NCBI RefSeq assembly: GCF_040717445.1
Contig: NZ_JBFEFL010000001.1
Coordinates: forward strand, 1,116,001 to 1,180,000
Origin: Qipengyuania sp. JC766
Lineage (GTDB): Bacteria > Pseudomonadota > Alphaproteobacteria > Sphingomonadales > Sphingomonadaceae
Length of the DNA stretch: 64,000 nt
Direction of reading: 5' to 3'
Each line of letters begins with the position of its first letter. Position 1 is the first letter of the stretch. The position numbers and the translations under genes were made by a program. Below the pieces are notes generated by a model, which ran no database searches, had not been told where the DNA came from, and saw only the letters and a list, made by a program, of their open reading frames with translations. Positions 1 through 7,936 of the stretch are shown here, piece after piece.

Positions 1-1
1 A

Positions 2-53
2 GCGCGGGATCGCCCTCCACGATCCCGCGCGCCTCTCCGGACTGGCGGAGAGG
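2..53 (-). terminator. two tandem perfect hairpins downstream of the small membrane gene
   Basis: Positions 2-12 and 20-30 form an 11-bp perfect inverted repeat with a 7-base loop. Positions 32-39 and 46-53 form an 8-bp inverted repeat with a 6-base loop. They lie just past the stop of the minus-strand gene at 62-484, so transcription-end or mRNA-stabilising structures are the simplest reading. No U-tract is visible before the window edge, so intrinsic termination is not proven. Confidence 0.4.
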
Positions 54-61
54 TCCTGAGG

Positions 62-484
62 TCAGTTGAACGCGGCGATCGTCACCACGGCGAGACCCCA
101 GACCACCAGCATCACCGGCAGGATCAGCATCTGGACGGTCGCGTCGCGCCCATCGAGGCGTCCGGTATAGGTCGCGATGCCCCGCCGGCGCAGCTGCCCC
201 AGCGTGAGTGGGGCCTTGCCATCATCCGGCCCGATCCGGGTCCAGATCGCCGGGACGACGAAGAAGCCGGTGATGAAGACGACGAAGATCGCCATCGGGA
301 TGATCAGCCCGGGGCTCGCGAAGCCGACCGCCGTGATCGCGAGGAACGCGAACAGCGATGCCGCGAACACGCCGTAGAGTGCGGTCGGCATCTCGAAGCT
401 CCGGTCGACCGGCGGCTGTTCGAAGGCCTGCTCGCGGATGATGGCCTTTTCGGCGAGGGCTTCGCGGAGAAGATGGCGTGACAT
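62..484 (-). CDS. small integral membrane protein of unknown function, candidate FNR-regulated
   Basis: 140 residues. A charged N-terminal stretch of about 35 residues is followed by two closely spaced hydrophobic segments (about 35-57 and 60-80), a polar loop rich in Gly/Arg (about 83-115) and a third hydrophobic segment at the C-terminus. I do not recognise the family. The ATG at 484 is preceded by a strong Shine-Dalgarno (AAGGAG), which is part of a hairpin. A perfect TTGAT-N4-ATCAA box lies about 55-65 bases upstream. This suggests control by oxygen through an FNR/FixK-type regulator, so a role in micro-oxic respiration or membrane adaptation is an inference only. Confidence 0.75.
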   Translation of the reverse strand: MSRHLLREALAEKAIIREQAFEQPPVDRSFEMPTALYGVFAASLFAFLAITAVGFASPGLIIPMAIFVVFITGFFVVPAIWTRIGPDDGKAPLTLGQLRRRGIATYTGRLDGRDATVQMLILPVMLVVWGLAVVTIAAFN

Positions 485-489
485 GGATT

Positions 490-510
490 GGCTCCTTTCG
501 TTGAGGAGCC
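490..510 (-). promoter_or_regulatory. hairpin that would hide the Shine-Dalgarno of the membrane gene
   Basis: On the minus strand, GGCTCCT (504-510) pairs with AGGAGCC (490-496) across a 7-base loop, and the second arm contains the AGGAG ribosome-binding site of the gene starting at 484. A second small hairpin (CGCGCG, TTTT loop, CGCGCG; 515-530) lies just upstream. The structure could restrain translation initiation; this has not been tested. Confidence 0.45.
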
Positions 511-537
511 TTGTCGCGCGTTTTCGCGCGGTCCGCC

Positions 538-551
538 TTGATCTCGATCAA
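538..551 (-). promoter_or_regulatory. perfect FNR/FixK-type binding site (TTGAT-N4-ATCAA)
   Basis: The 14-base palindrome TTGATCTCGATCAA matches the family consensus at all ten fixed positions. Its centre is about 60 bases upstream of the ATG at 484, a spacing compatible with activation of that gene from a promoter near 500-520. It also lies just past the end of moaE (stop at 562), but moaE is transcribed toward it, so the membrane gene is the likely target. Confidence 0.7.
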
Positions 552-561
552 ATGGCGAAAA

Positions 562-1029
562 TCAATTCCAGCGATCGAGGTCTTCGTAGTCGCCCTGCCG
601 CGGTTCGATCCAGTGCCAGCCATCGCTGCGCCGCTCGCGCTTCCAGAACCACGCACCGGCCTTCAGGTGGTCCATCATGAAATCGACCGCGGCGAACGCA
701 TCGCGCCGGTGCGTGGCGGCAGCGGCGACGAGCACGATCGCCTCGCCCGGCACCATGGTACCGATCCGGTGCCAGGCGAGCAGGCCGTCGAGCCCGAACC
801 GCTCGGACGCCTCGCCCGCGCGATCCTCGATGCCCGGCAGCGTCAACGGCTCGTAATGCGTGATCTCGAGCGCGCGCACATCCGTATCCGGCCGCACCTT
901 GCCGACGAAGGAGACGATTCCCCCCGCCTGCGGGCTGACTGCGTTGAATGCGGCCAGAGCCTCGCCCACCGAAAGCCCCCTGTCGAGCAGGCGGACATCA
1001 CGCGGCGTGGCGATTGCGAGCCTAGCCAC
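562..1029 (-). CDS. moaE: molybdopterin synthase catalytic subunit MoaE
   Basis: 155 residues, normal family length. Together with MoaD it inserts two sulphurs into precursor Z (cPMP) to give molybdopterin in the cytoplasm. Visible signatures are FVGKVR (about 41-46), THYE (about 57-60), HRR (107-109) and the C-terminal LKAGAWFWKRE, with the two expected active-site lysines at about 123 and 130. The start is GTG at 1029, overlapping the last codons of moaD by 8 bases, so the two subunits are probably translationally coupled. No other molybdopterin genes are in the window. Confidence 0.93.
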   Translation of the reverse strand: MARLAIATPRDVRLLDRGLSVGEALAAFNAVSPQAGGIVSFVGKVRPDTDVRALEITHYEPLTLPGIEDRAGEASERFGLDGLLAWHRIGTMVPGEAIVLVAAAATHRRDAFAAVDFMMDHLKAGAWFWKRERRSDGWHWIEPRQGDYEDLDRWN

Positions 1030-1264
1030 CGCTGACCGGCGGCAGCAGCGCGACCTCGTCCCCGTCCGACGCGCGGAGTGCGGTCCGGTCGGACAGGACC
1101 CTGCCCGCGCAGGCTACGCTGACTCGCGGCTGCGCAACGGCTTCGGCCAAGGCTGGCGGGAGCCTTGCCCGGAGACCTTCCCAGTCGAGCGGCGCGGCGA
1201 GTTCCATCGCTTCGCATCCGGCAAGGTCGCGCAATGGGCCGAGGAACAGCACGCGCACGCTCAC
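1022..1264 (-). CDS. moaD: molybdopterin synthase sulphur carrier MoaD
   Basis: 80 residues, ubiquitin-like beta-grasp protein. Its C-terminal Gly-Gly is adenylated and thiocarboxylated, then fits into the MoaE active site. The protein ends exactly in PPVSGG followed by TAG, the diagnostic tail. The start used is GTG at 1264, whose bases overlap the TGA stop of the upstream gene (GTGA), the same coupling seen elsewhere in this operon. A second in-frame GTG at 1258 would shorten it by two residues. The tail of moaD overlaps the start of moaE. Confidence 0.9.
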   Translation of the reverse strand: MSVRVLFLGPLRDLAGCEAMELAAPLDWEGLRARLPPALAEAVAQPRVSVACAGRVLSDRTALRASDGDEVALLPPVSGG

Positions 1265-1614
1265 GCGGCGCCGGTCCGGTTCGCCTTGGTCGGCTGGTCG
1301 TGCAACGGCAGGTACTGGCCGGTCACGCCCGGCGTGCGGTCGAGGAAGGCGACCAGCGCGGCCAGCGCTTGCGCATCGTCGGTGGCGGTCACGTTCACGC
1401 GGCGTTCGGGCGCATGCCCCCGCGCCAGGTCCCGGGCGAGCGTGCGCCGCCAGTCTGTGTGCTCCCACCCGGCCACGGGAAATGCGACCAGCACGTCCGC
1501 GCCACCCAACAGCTTTGCGATCACCGCCGGCAGTTCGTCGGCCAGGAAGCGCGCCGCCGCCTGAACGGGATCCTCGCCCCCGGCATTAGCATGGTGGACG
1601 ACGCAGCCGCTCAC
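1261..1614 (-). CDS. hypothetical protein between folB and moaD, possibly an eroded SDR-type Rossmann protein
   Basis: 117 residues with no catalytic motif I can name. The C-terminal third (LDRTPGVTGQYLPLHDQ) resembles the closing strand of short-chain dehydrogenases (consensus like VTGQ-x-L-x-VDGG), but there is no TGxxxGxG cofactor loop and no YxxxK. It overlaps folB at its GTG start and moaD at its TGA stop by four bases each, so it is embedded in the operon and is probably translated. Pteridine-reductase-type SDRs often sit near folB, which makes a degenerate or minimal SDR relative conceivable; this is inference. Confidence 0.7.
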   Translation of the reverse strand: MSGCVVHHANAGGEDPVQAAARFLADELPAVIAKLLGGADVLVAFPVAGWEHTDWRRTLARDLARGHAPERRVNVTATDDAQALAALVAFLDRTPGVTGQYLPLHDQPTKANRTGAA

Positions 1615-1982
1615 GGCCGCTCCCGGTGCAGCGTGATGCCGATCTGCTCGTTCGCTTCCGCGATGGCCAGCTTCACGATCTTCACCGTGACCGCCTCGAC
1701 CCGGTCGTCCTGCAGGAACAGCGTTTCGCAGATGTGGTCCGCCACCGCCTCGATCAGCTTGAAATGCACCCCTTCGGGCAGCGCATCCCCGGCAGCGAAC
1801 TTCAGGTCCATGTAGTTCTTGCTTTCGGACAGGGGCGTGTCCGGATCGTAGCGGTCGGCCACCTTCATCCGGGCGCGGATGGTGATCCGCAAGGGCTGCG
1901 GCTTGCCCGTCTCTTCGGAATAGATGCCGGTCAGGACATTGTGTTCGAGGTCGGCGACTTCGAGGATCAGCGAATCGGTCAT
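1611..1982 (-). CDS. folB: dihydroneopterin aldolase FolB
   Basis: 123 residues. FolB converts 7,8-dihydroneopterin to 6-hydroxymethyl-7,8-dihydropterin plus glycolaldehyde in folate synthesis and acts as a tunnel-fold oligomer. The sequence has the typical SESKNYMDL segment and ends with a KIVKLAIAEANEQIGITL-type strand followed by Arg. The ATG at 1982 is chosen because the following sequence (MTDSLILEV) matches the usual first strand. The RlmI-like gene ends at 1993, ten bases upstream. The stop overlaps the next gene (GTGA). Neighbouring moaD/moaE makes this a pterin-related cluster. Confidence 0.85.
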   Translation of the reverse strand: MTDSLILEVADLEHNVLTGIYSEETGKPQPLRITIRARMKVADRYDPDTPLSESKNYMDLKFAAGDALPEGVHFKLIEAVADHICETLFLQDDRVEAVTVKIVKLAIAEANEQIGITLHRERP

Positions 1983-1992
1983 GCGCCTGCGT

Positions 1993-2883
1993 CTAGACCG
2001 GATTGCTCCAGCGCGCGAAGATCGCGGTTGGAAGGACGCGCCCGCCCTCCCCTTCCTCGCGCACGGCCAGGTCGCCATGCTCCACCGTGCCGGGAAGGTC
2101 GGCGAACAGTTCGGCCAGCAACCCGCCCAGCGCGAGGCTGGACATGCGCACCGCATAGACGGTCAGGAACAGGAAGCGGCTGTCGGCATCGAGCAGCCGG
2201 CGGCAATCCGTCACGAGGTCCGGCAGGCCGTCCTCGATCCGCCATGTCTCGTTCTTCGGCCCGCGTCCGAACTTGGGCGGGTCGAGGATGATGCCGTCAT
2301 AGCGGCGTCCCCGGCGCACCTCGCGCGCGGTGAACTTGCCCGCATCGTCCACCAGCCAGCGGACCGGCCGATCGCCGTAACCGGAAAGTTCCGCATTCTC
2401 GCGCGCCTGCGCGACGGATTTCTTCGAGGCATCGACATGCGCGACAGGGCCGCATTCGCTGAGCGCGAGTGACCCGACGCCGGTATAACCGAACAGGTTC
2501 AGCGTCTGCGCGTCCGGCGTGCCGGCCAGCTGCCCGAGCATCCAGTCCCACACGGGCGCCATGTCGGGGAAGAAACCCAAGTGACGGAAGGGCGTGCACT
2601 GGGCGGTGAAACGCACGTCGCGCCAGTGTAGCGGCCATCCGTCTTCGGGGACATCGCGGGCGAACTGCCACTTGCCGCCGCCATCCTCGTCCGATCCGGG
2701 GACGAACTCCCCGTCGGCCTGCCAATCCGCCCGTCGCGGAGCCCACATGGCCTGCGGTTCCGGGCGGATGAAGCTGTATGGGCCATAGCGTTCCAGCTTT
2801 CGTCCATGCCCGCTGTCGACGAGGCCGTAATCGTCCCACGCCTCCCCGATCATGAGTGTCGGTGAGAGGGTCAGATCAGCCAC
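1993..2883 (-). CDS. class I SAM-dependent methyltransferase, RlmI/RlmK-like
   Basis: 296 residues from GTG at 2883, which overlaps the 3' end of thrC by eight bases. The C-terminal two thirds carry a Rossmann methyltransferase core: NLFGYTGVGSLA (SAM loop), HVDASKKSV (acidic ribose-binding strand) and the catalytic-region motif LDPPKFGRGPK, characteristic of the RlmI/RlmK 23S rRNA methyltransferase group. The N-terminal PUA domain of full-length RlmI is missing, so the exact RNA target is uncertain. Confidence 0.82.
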   Translation of the reverse strand: MADLTLSPTLMIGEAWDDYGLVDSGHGRKLERYGPYSFIRPEPQAMWAPRRADWQADGEFVPGSDEDGGGKWQFARDVPEDGWPLHWRDVRFTAQCTPFRHLGFFPDMAPVWDWMLGQLAGTPDAQTLNLFGYTGVGSLALSECGPVAHVDASKKSVAQARENAELSGYGDRPVRWLVDDAGKFTAREVRRGRRYDGIILDPPKFGRGPKNETWRIEDGLPDLVTDCRRLLDADSRFLFLTVYAVRMSSLALGGLLAELFADLPGTVEHGDLAVREEGEGGRVLPTAIFARWSNPV

Positions 2884-4279
2884 GCGACCCCGCCGCGTTT
2901 TCCACCACGAAGTCCCGGACCATGTCGTAATCGCCTGGCAGGTTCGTGAAGCGTTCCTCGCGCCCGAACAGGTCGCCGACGCGGGCGGGCAGCAGCGGGC
3001 GCGAACCGGTGGCACGCTCCACCGCGTCGCGGAACTTGGCCGGATGCGCGGTCGCCAGTGTCACCATGGGCACGTCCGGATCGATTTCGGCCGTGCGCGC
3101 CGCGTGGAGGCCGATCGCCGTGTGCGGATCGACGATCTCCCCGCACTGCTCGTGCGCCCAGCGCATCGCGCCCGACATTGCGTCCGCATCCGCGCGCGCG
3201 CTGCCGAACAAGCCGGTCGCGCCTTCGCGTTGCGCTTTGGTCAGCCGCATCGCCCGGTCCGCTTCGAAACCCTGCATCTGCGTGGCAAGCGCCGAACCGT
3301 CGCGCCCGCCGGTGTCGAACAGAAGGCGCTCGAAATTGGAACTAACCTGGATGTCCATGCTTGGCGCGGCGGTGGGCGTGACCTCGCCCGCGGAGTAATC
3401 GCCGTCGCTGAGCGCGCGGTGCAGGATGTCATTGACGTTGGTGGCGACGATCAGGCGCTCGATCGGCAGTCCCATCCGGGCCGCGACATAGCCTGCGAAT
3501 ACGTCCCCGAAATTGCCCGTCGGCACGCTGAAGGCGACCCGCCGCTCTGGCCCGCCCAATTGCAGCGCGGCGGCGAAATAATAGACCACTTGCGCCATCA
3601 GGCGGGCCCAGTTGATCGAATTGACCGCGCCGATGTTGAGTGTGCCGGTGAGCGCGGGATCGGCGAACATGCGCTTCACCATCGCCTGCGCATCGTCGAA
3701 GCTACCGTCGATGGCGATATTGTGGACGTTGGGCGCGAGCACCGTCGTCATCTGGCGACGCTGGACGTCGCTGACGCGGCCCGCGGGGTGCAGCATGAAT
3801 ATCTCGACATTCTCGCGCCCCGCCACCGCGTCGATCGCGGCACTGCCGGTGTCCCCGCTGGTCGCGCCGACGATCGTCAGCGGCGTGTCCCGGCGGGCGA
3901 GGAAGGTCTCGAACAGGCGGCCGAGCAGTTGCAGCGCCACATCCTTGAACGCGAGCGTGGGTCCGTGGAACAGTTCCAGCAGCCAGTGGCGCTCGTCCAG
4001 CTGCGTGAGCGGCGTGACCGCGGCGTGGGCGAACCGGCCATAGGCGCGTTCGCACAGGTCGCGCAGTTCGGCTTGCGTCAGGCTGTCGCCCACGAAAGGC
4101 ATCATCACGCGTGTCGCGAGTTCCGCATAGGGAAGCCCGCGCATGGCGGCGATTTCGTCATTGGAGAAACCCGGCCAGCTTTCAGGCAGATAGAGGCCCC
4201 CGTCGCTCGCCAGCCCGGCCAGGGTGACGCCTTCGAAATCGAGGGGCTCGGCCCCGCCGCGGGTTGAAACATAGCGCAT
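2876..4279 (-). CDS. thrC: threonine synthase ThrC
   Basis: 467 residues. PLP enzyme converting O-phosphohomoserine to threonine. The N-terminus (MRYVSTRG) and the PLP-lysine motif GPTLAFKD (Lys at about 112) are typical of the long alphaproteobacterial/fungal-type ThrC. Further family markers include the phosphate-binding VGATSGDTGSAA stretch. It lies directly downstream of the oxidase assembly gene SURF1 on the same strand, with about 48 bases between, and overlaps the following methyltransferase, so it may be co-transcribed with the ctaC-SURF1 cluster. Confidence 0.95.
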   Translation of the reverse strand: MRYVSTRGGAEPLDFEGVTLAGLASDGGLYLPESWPGFSNDEIAAMRGLPYAELATRVMMPFVGDSLTQAELRDLCERAYGRFAHAAVTPLTQLDERHWLLELFHGPTLAFKDVALQLLGRLFETFLARRDTPLTIVGATSGDTGSAAIDAVAGRENVEIFMLHPAGRVSDVQRRQMTTVLAPNVHNIAIDGSFDDAQAMVKRMFADPALTGTLNIGAVNSINWARLMAQVVYYFAAALQLGGPERRVAFSVPTGNFGDVFAGYVAARMGLPIERLIVATNVNDILHRALSDGDYSAGEVTPTAAPSMDIQVSSNFERLLFDTGGRDGSALATQMQGFEADRAMRLTKAQREGATGLFGSARADADAMSGAMRWAHEQCGEIVDPHTAIGLHAARTAEIDPDVPMVTLATAHPAKFRDAVERATGSRPLLPARVGDLFGREERFTNLPGDYDMVRDFVVENAAGSRG

Positions 4280-4327
4280 GTCCGGCGCGGGTTAGCGGCC
4301 ACGACGTTGCGCGGCAAGCAAGCTCGG

Positions 4328-4906
4328 CTACCCGTCTCGCTTCTTCGCCCTGCCCCGGACCGCCAGGGCGAATATGACCAGCGCGACGAGCGCGAAGAAG
4401 AACCACTGGCCGGCATAGGCGAGGTGGTTGTTCGGCAGGTCCGACGGGTCCGGCCGCGCGAGCTGCCCGAGCCCGGCCAGCGCCGGCTCCGCCACGATGC
4501 GCGGTCCGGGCGCCAGGATGCCTTCGAACTCGCCGCCATCCCAGCTCGGCGTTTCCGGCTCGAGCGTCCAGCCCAGCACCACCGGCACTTCCAGCCCGTC
4601 TCCAACAACGCAATTGGCCGTGTGTGCCCAGCCCTTGGCGCCGTTCGCTGCCGTGCCTGCGCCGCTCTCGATCGAGCGGACCGTCTGGCAAATGCCCGAG
4701 ACCGGGCGGTAGAGTTTCGCTTCGGTGTTGTCGGCAATGGTTTCGAAGATCACCGGGGGCCGGTCTTGGTCGACCGCCGCGTATTCCGCGATCAGCGCGG
4801 TCTTCTCCTGGTGGCGACCGAGCTGCCAGATGCCGAGGCCGATCATGACGCCCACTGCCAGCAGCACCACGATGGATGCGAACGGGGGGAAATCCTTCAG
4901 CTTCAC
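4328..4906 (-). CDS. SURF1-family cytochrome c oxidase assembly protein
   Basis: 192 residues, GTG start overlapping the stop of the DUF983 gene (GTGA). Topology is that of SURF1: an N-terminal membrane helix (about 8-30, ending GIWQLGR, the family signature), a large extracytoplasmic domain and a C-terminal helix followed by a basic tail. SURF1 proteins assist heme a insertion into subunit I of aa3 oxidase. It is at the short end for the family, which averages over 200 residues. Its position at the end of the cta cluster supports the call. Confidence 0.85.
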   Translation of the reverse strand: MKLKDFPPFASIVVLLAVGVMIGLGIWQLGRHQEKTALIAEYAAVDQDRPPVIFETIADNTEAKLYRPVSGICQTVRSIESGAGTAANGAKGWAHTANCVVGDGLEVPVVLGWTLEPETPSWDGGEFEGILAPGPRIVAEPALAGLGQLARPDPSDLPNNHLAYAGQWFFFALVALVIFALAVRGRAKKRDG

Positions 4907-5256
4907 GATCCGCCCTTGCCTTCCCCGGCACGGCGCCGGAACTCGAGATGGAGCAGCATGCCCTTGGCGACGCGAAGGCCTGCGAACACGAGCCCGAAAG
5001 TGACCGGGATCCAGATGATCGCGTGGACCCAGAACGGGTGCCGGACCGCCGCGTCGAGCCACAGGGCAAGACCCACGACGAAGGCGCCGATCACGAAGGT
5101 CAGGAACGCCGCCGGCCCGTCGCCCACGTTGAAGCCGTCATAGTCCAGTCCGCAGCTCCGGCAGCGCGGGGCGAACTTCACGAAACCGTCGAACAGGGTC
5201 GGCGCATCGCACCGCGGGCACTGGCCGAGCGCGGCCGCTTTCGCGGTTTCGATCAT
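4903..5256 (-). CDS. DUF983 small membrane protein of the oxidase cluster
   Basis: 117 residues. The N-terminus has a zinc-ribbon-like pattern (CPRCDAPTLF and CRSCGLDY), followed by two hydrophobic segments and a basic C-terminus. DUF983 genes are regularly found between ctaE and SURF1 in alphaproteobacteria, but the biochemical role is not established. The start chosen is ATG at 5256 with a G-rich ribosome-binding site upstream; longer in-frame extensions lack recognisable sequence. The stop overlaps SURF1. Confidence 0.82.
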   Translation of the reverse strand: MIETAKAAALGQCPRCDAPTLFDGFVKFAPRCRSCGLDYDGFNVGDGPAAFLTFVIGAFVVGLALWLDAAVRHPFWVHAIIWIPVTFGLVFAGLRVAKGMLLHLEFRRRAGEGKGGS

Positions 5257-5284
5257 GCCGCCGCCCCGTTGCGGCGCCGGGACA

Positions 5285-6175
5285 TCAATGGAATTCGGCG
5301 CCCCAGCCACCCCAGACGTAGACCACGATGAAAAGGAACAGCCACACGACGTCGACGAAGTGCCAGTACCAGGCCGCCGCTTCGAAGCCGAAATGCTGGC
5401 GCGGCGTGAAGTGGCCTGCATAGGCACGCGCGAGGCAGACGATCAGGAAGATCGTGCCGACGAGCACGTGGAAGCCGTGGAAGCCGGTCGCCATGTAGAA
5501 GGCCGAGCTGTAGGTGTTGCCGCCGAAGGCGAACGGCGCGACGACGTATTCGTAGGCCTGGATGCTGCTGAACAGCGCACCGAGCGCAATCGTGGCCCAC
5601 AGGCCCTTCTTGAGGCCTTCGCGGTCGCCGTGGATCAGCGAATGGTGCGCCCAGGTGACGGTGGTGCCCGAGCACAGCAGGATCAGGGTATTGAGCAGCG
5701 GCAGGTCAAACGGATTGATGACTTCGAGACCGACATGCGGGAACGTGCGCGCCGCGGCTTCGCCATCCTGTCCGAACAGGCTCGTACTGACACCGTCGAT
5801 CACCTCGATCGGTGCGGGGAACAGGGCGAAATCGAACCAGCTCCAGAACCACCCGACGAAGAACATGACTTCCGAAGCGATGAACAGGATCATGCCGTAG
5901 CGCATGTGCAGCTGCACGACCGGGGTGTGATGGCCGTCATGCGCTTCGCGGATGATGTTGCCCCACCAGCTGAAAAAGGTCGCGATCAGGCCCATGACGC
6001 CCAGACCCAACACGATCGGCCAAGAGCCGAACTGGGCGGGATCGGTTTCCGTCGCCGGGACGTGGTGCATGTAGAAAACCATGCCGGTCGTGAACGTCAG
6101 CGCCGATAGCGAGCCGACCAGCGGCCAGATGTCGGGCGGAAGGATGTGATAGGAGTGGTTGACTTTACCGGCCAT
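5285..6175 (-). CDS. ctaE: cytochrome c oxidase subunit III (CtaE/CoxC)
   Basis: 296 residues, seven membrane helices, the usual length for alphaproteobacterial subunit III. The start MAGKVNHSYHILPPDIWPL is the family N-terminus, and signatures such as SEVMFFVGWFWSWFD and the C-terminal HFVDVVWLFLF helix are present. The subunit stabilises proton uptake and turnover of aa3 oxidase in the cytoplasmic membrane. It follows ctaG by about 66 bases and precedes DUF983 by 28 bases on the same strand. Confidence 0.95.
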   Translation of the reverse strand: MAGKVNHSYHILPPDIWPLVGSLSALTFTTGMVFYMHHVPATETDPAQFGSWPIVLGLGVMGLIATFFSWWGNIIREAHDGHHTPVVQLHMRYGMILFIASEVMFFVGWFWSWFDFALFPAPIEVIDGVSTSLFGQDGEAAARTFPHVGLEVINPFDLPLLNTLILLCSGTTVTWAHHSLIHGDREGLKKGLWATIALGALFSSIQAYEYVVAPFAFGGNTYSSAFYMATGFHGFHVLVGTIFLIVCLARAYAGHFTPRQHFGFEAAAWYWHFVDVVWLFLFIVVYVWGGWGAEFH

Positions 6176-6241
6176 CGGTTCGGGTCCTGTCTGTTCGTTC
6201 GGGGGCAGCCTCTAAACCGCGACGGCGCGCGGGTCCAGAGG

Positions 6242-6817
6242 CTAGCGCCGTACTTCCTTGGCTTTGTGGAATGTGTAGCTCAGCGTGATCTGTTCGACCC
6301 CTTCCATGTTGGGATCGTCCAGCGCCTTGGGATCGATGAAATAGAGCACCGGCATACGCATTTCCTCGCCCGGCTGGAGCGTCTGCTCGGTGAAGCAGAA
6401 GCACTGGATCTTGTTGAAATAGGCGCCCGCCTGTTCCGGCTCCACGTTGAAGGTGGCGGTCCCGGTGATCGGCTGGTCGCTGTTGTTGCGCGCGGTGTAG
6501 AAGGCAAGATCGCGCTGCCCGATCTGGACGGTGCGCGTCGATTGAACCGGCTTGAAGGTCCAGGGAACGGTGCGCGCGGTGCTGGCATCGAAGCGGATAG
6601 AATAGACCTGCCCGCCCGCGCTCGCCGCCATGCGCGCGGCAAGGTCCGCCTCGCCCTCGGTCGCGACCTGCGTGGTGCCGCCGAAACCGGTTACCCGGCA
6701 GAACAGCTCGTAAAGCGGCACCGCGGCATAGCCGAGGCCGAGCATCGCCGCCGCACCGGCAAAGGCAAGCAGCGCGACGCGCAGGTTCTTCTGATCGACA
6801 GGTGCGGCAGTCGCCAT
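6242..6817 (-). CDS. ctaG: cytochrome c oxidase assembly protein CtaG (Cox11), CuB delivery
   Basis: 191 residues: an N-terminal membrane anchor (about 12-32), then a periplasmic immunoglobulin-like copper domain. The copper-binding CFCF motif is at 139-142 (Cys139 and Cys141) and the conserved extra Cys is at 40 in LYELFCRVTG. The protein delivers Cu(I) to the CuB site of subunit I. It starts two bases after the 41-residue protein and belongs to the ctaB-ctaG-ctaE block. Confidence 0.95.
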   Translation of the reverse strand: MATAAPVDQKNLRVALLAFAGAAAMLGLGYAAVPLYELFCRVTGFGGTTQVATEGEADLAARMAASAGGQVYSIRFDASTARTVPWTFKPVQSTRTVQIGQRDLAFYTARNNSDQPITGTATFNVEPEQAGAYFNKIQCFCFTEQTLQPGEEMRMPVLYFIDPKALDDPNMEGVEQITLSYTFHKAKEVRR

Positions 6818-6819
6818 GA

Positions 6820-6945
6820 TCAGAGCTCCATCCGCACGATGGTAATACCGTAGATCAGCAGGACGAACGCCAGCAGCAGCCCACCCAGTACGATGTTGCG
6901 CTGCTTCTGCCGGCGGCGGATTTCGGCTTCTTCTTCAGGTGTCAT
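6820..6945 (-). CDS. 41-residue single-helix membrane protein between ctaB and ctaG
   Basis: A 41-codon gene. Its ATG (6945-6943) overlaps the TGA of ctaB in an ATGA arrangement, and its stop is two bases before the ctaG start. The product begins with a highly charged Glu/Arg/Lys segment ([16 protein letters not shown]), followed by one hydrophobic helix of about 20 residues and a short tail (VRMEL). Small proteins of this kind occur at the same place in other alphaproteobacterial oxidase operons (sometimes called CoxF-like); function unknown. The tight coupling argues that it is real. Confidence 0.8.
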   Translation of the reverse strand: MTPEEEAEIRRRQKQRNIVLGGLLLAFVLLIYGITIVRMEL

Positions 6946-7874
6946 ACGGTCCAGCCCTGCGTCACGGAAAAGCGATCGATTACCAGCACCGCGAACAGCG
7001 CGAACAGGTACACGATGCTGAACGCGAACAGCCGCTTTTCGGGCCGCATCGCGTCCTTGCCCTCGATGTCGCGCAAGCCCACCGGAATCGCAAGCGCAAG
7101 GAAGGCAAGCGACAATGCAAGCGCGGCAATTCCGTAGATTTCACCGGTCCCGCCGATGAAATAGGGCGCCATCGCGACCGGGATCAGCAGCACGCTGTAG
7201 ACGAGGATCTGGCGGCGGGTAGAACGGGCGCCCTTCACCACCGGCATCATCGGAATGCCGACCTTGGCGTAATCGCTCTGCACGAACAGGGCGAGCGCCC
7301 AGAAATGCGGCGGCGTCCACATGAAGATGATCGCAAACAGGAGGATCGGCATCGCCGTCACCTCGCCCGTTACCGCGACCCACCCGATCAGCGGCGGAAA
7401 CGCACCCGCACCGCCGCCGATGACGATGTTCTGCGGCGTGCGCGGCTTGAGCCACATGGTGTAGACGACCGCGTAATAGAAGATCGAGAGCACCAGCAGC
7501 GCGGCGGCGAGATAGCCGACGGCAAAGGCCATCACGAGGACCGAGGCGCCCGAGAGGAAGAAGCCGAAATCGCGCGCGTCGGTCGGCTGCAGGCGTTTCA
7601 TCGGCAGGGGTCGCCCGGCCGTGCGCTTCATGCCGGCGTCGAGGTCCGCTTCCCACCACTGGTTCAGCGCCGCGGCCCCACCTGCACCCACCGCGATGCA
7701 CAGGATCGCGGTAAAGCCGAGTATGGGATGGATGGAGCCCGGAGCCGCCAGCAGGCCGCACAAGCCGGTGAAGATCACCAGGCTCATCACGCGCGGCTTC
7801 GTCAGCGCGAAGAAGTCGCGCCAGTCCGCGGGAAGGCGCTGGGCGCTGGCAGGGCTGGAAGAAGTGGCGGTCAT
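6942..7874 (-). CDS. ctaB: protoheme IX farnesyltransferase, heme O synthase (CtaB/CyoE)
   Basis: 310 residues, multi-pass UbiA-superfamily prenyltransferase that adds a farnesyl group to heme b to give heme o, the precursor of heme a for aa3 oxidase. The diagnostic motif [15 protein letters not shown] begins at about residue 71, with the conserved N/E/D prenyl-diphosphate-binding residues. The N-terminal [12 protein letters not shown] is also typical. It lies downstream of ctaD across a terminator-like hairpin and overlaps the next small gene. Confidence 0.95.
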   Translation of the reverse strand: MTATSSSPASAQRLPADWRDFFALTKPRVMSLVIFTGLCGLLAAPGSIHPILGFTAILCIAVGAGGAAALNQWWEADLDAGMKRTAGRPLPMKRLQPTDARDFGFFLSGASVLVMAFAVGYLAAALLVLSIFYYAVVYTMWLKPRTPQNIVIGGGAGAFPPLIGWVAVTGEVTAMPILLFAIIFMWTPPHFWALALFVQSDYAKVGIPMMPVVKGARSTRRQILVYSVLLIPVAMAPYFIGGTGEIYGIAALALSLAFLALAIPVGLRDIEGKDAMRPEKRLFAFSIVYLFALFAVLVIDRFSVTQGWTV

Positions 7875-7936
7875 TGTGTCGGAAGATAGCCGCTCAGGCG
7901 CGGCTTGGCGAGCGTCCAGCGCCCGGTTGCGGAAAA

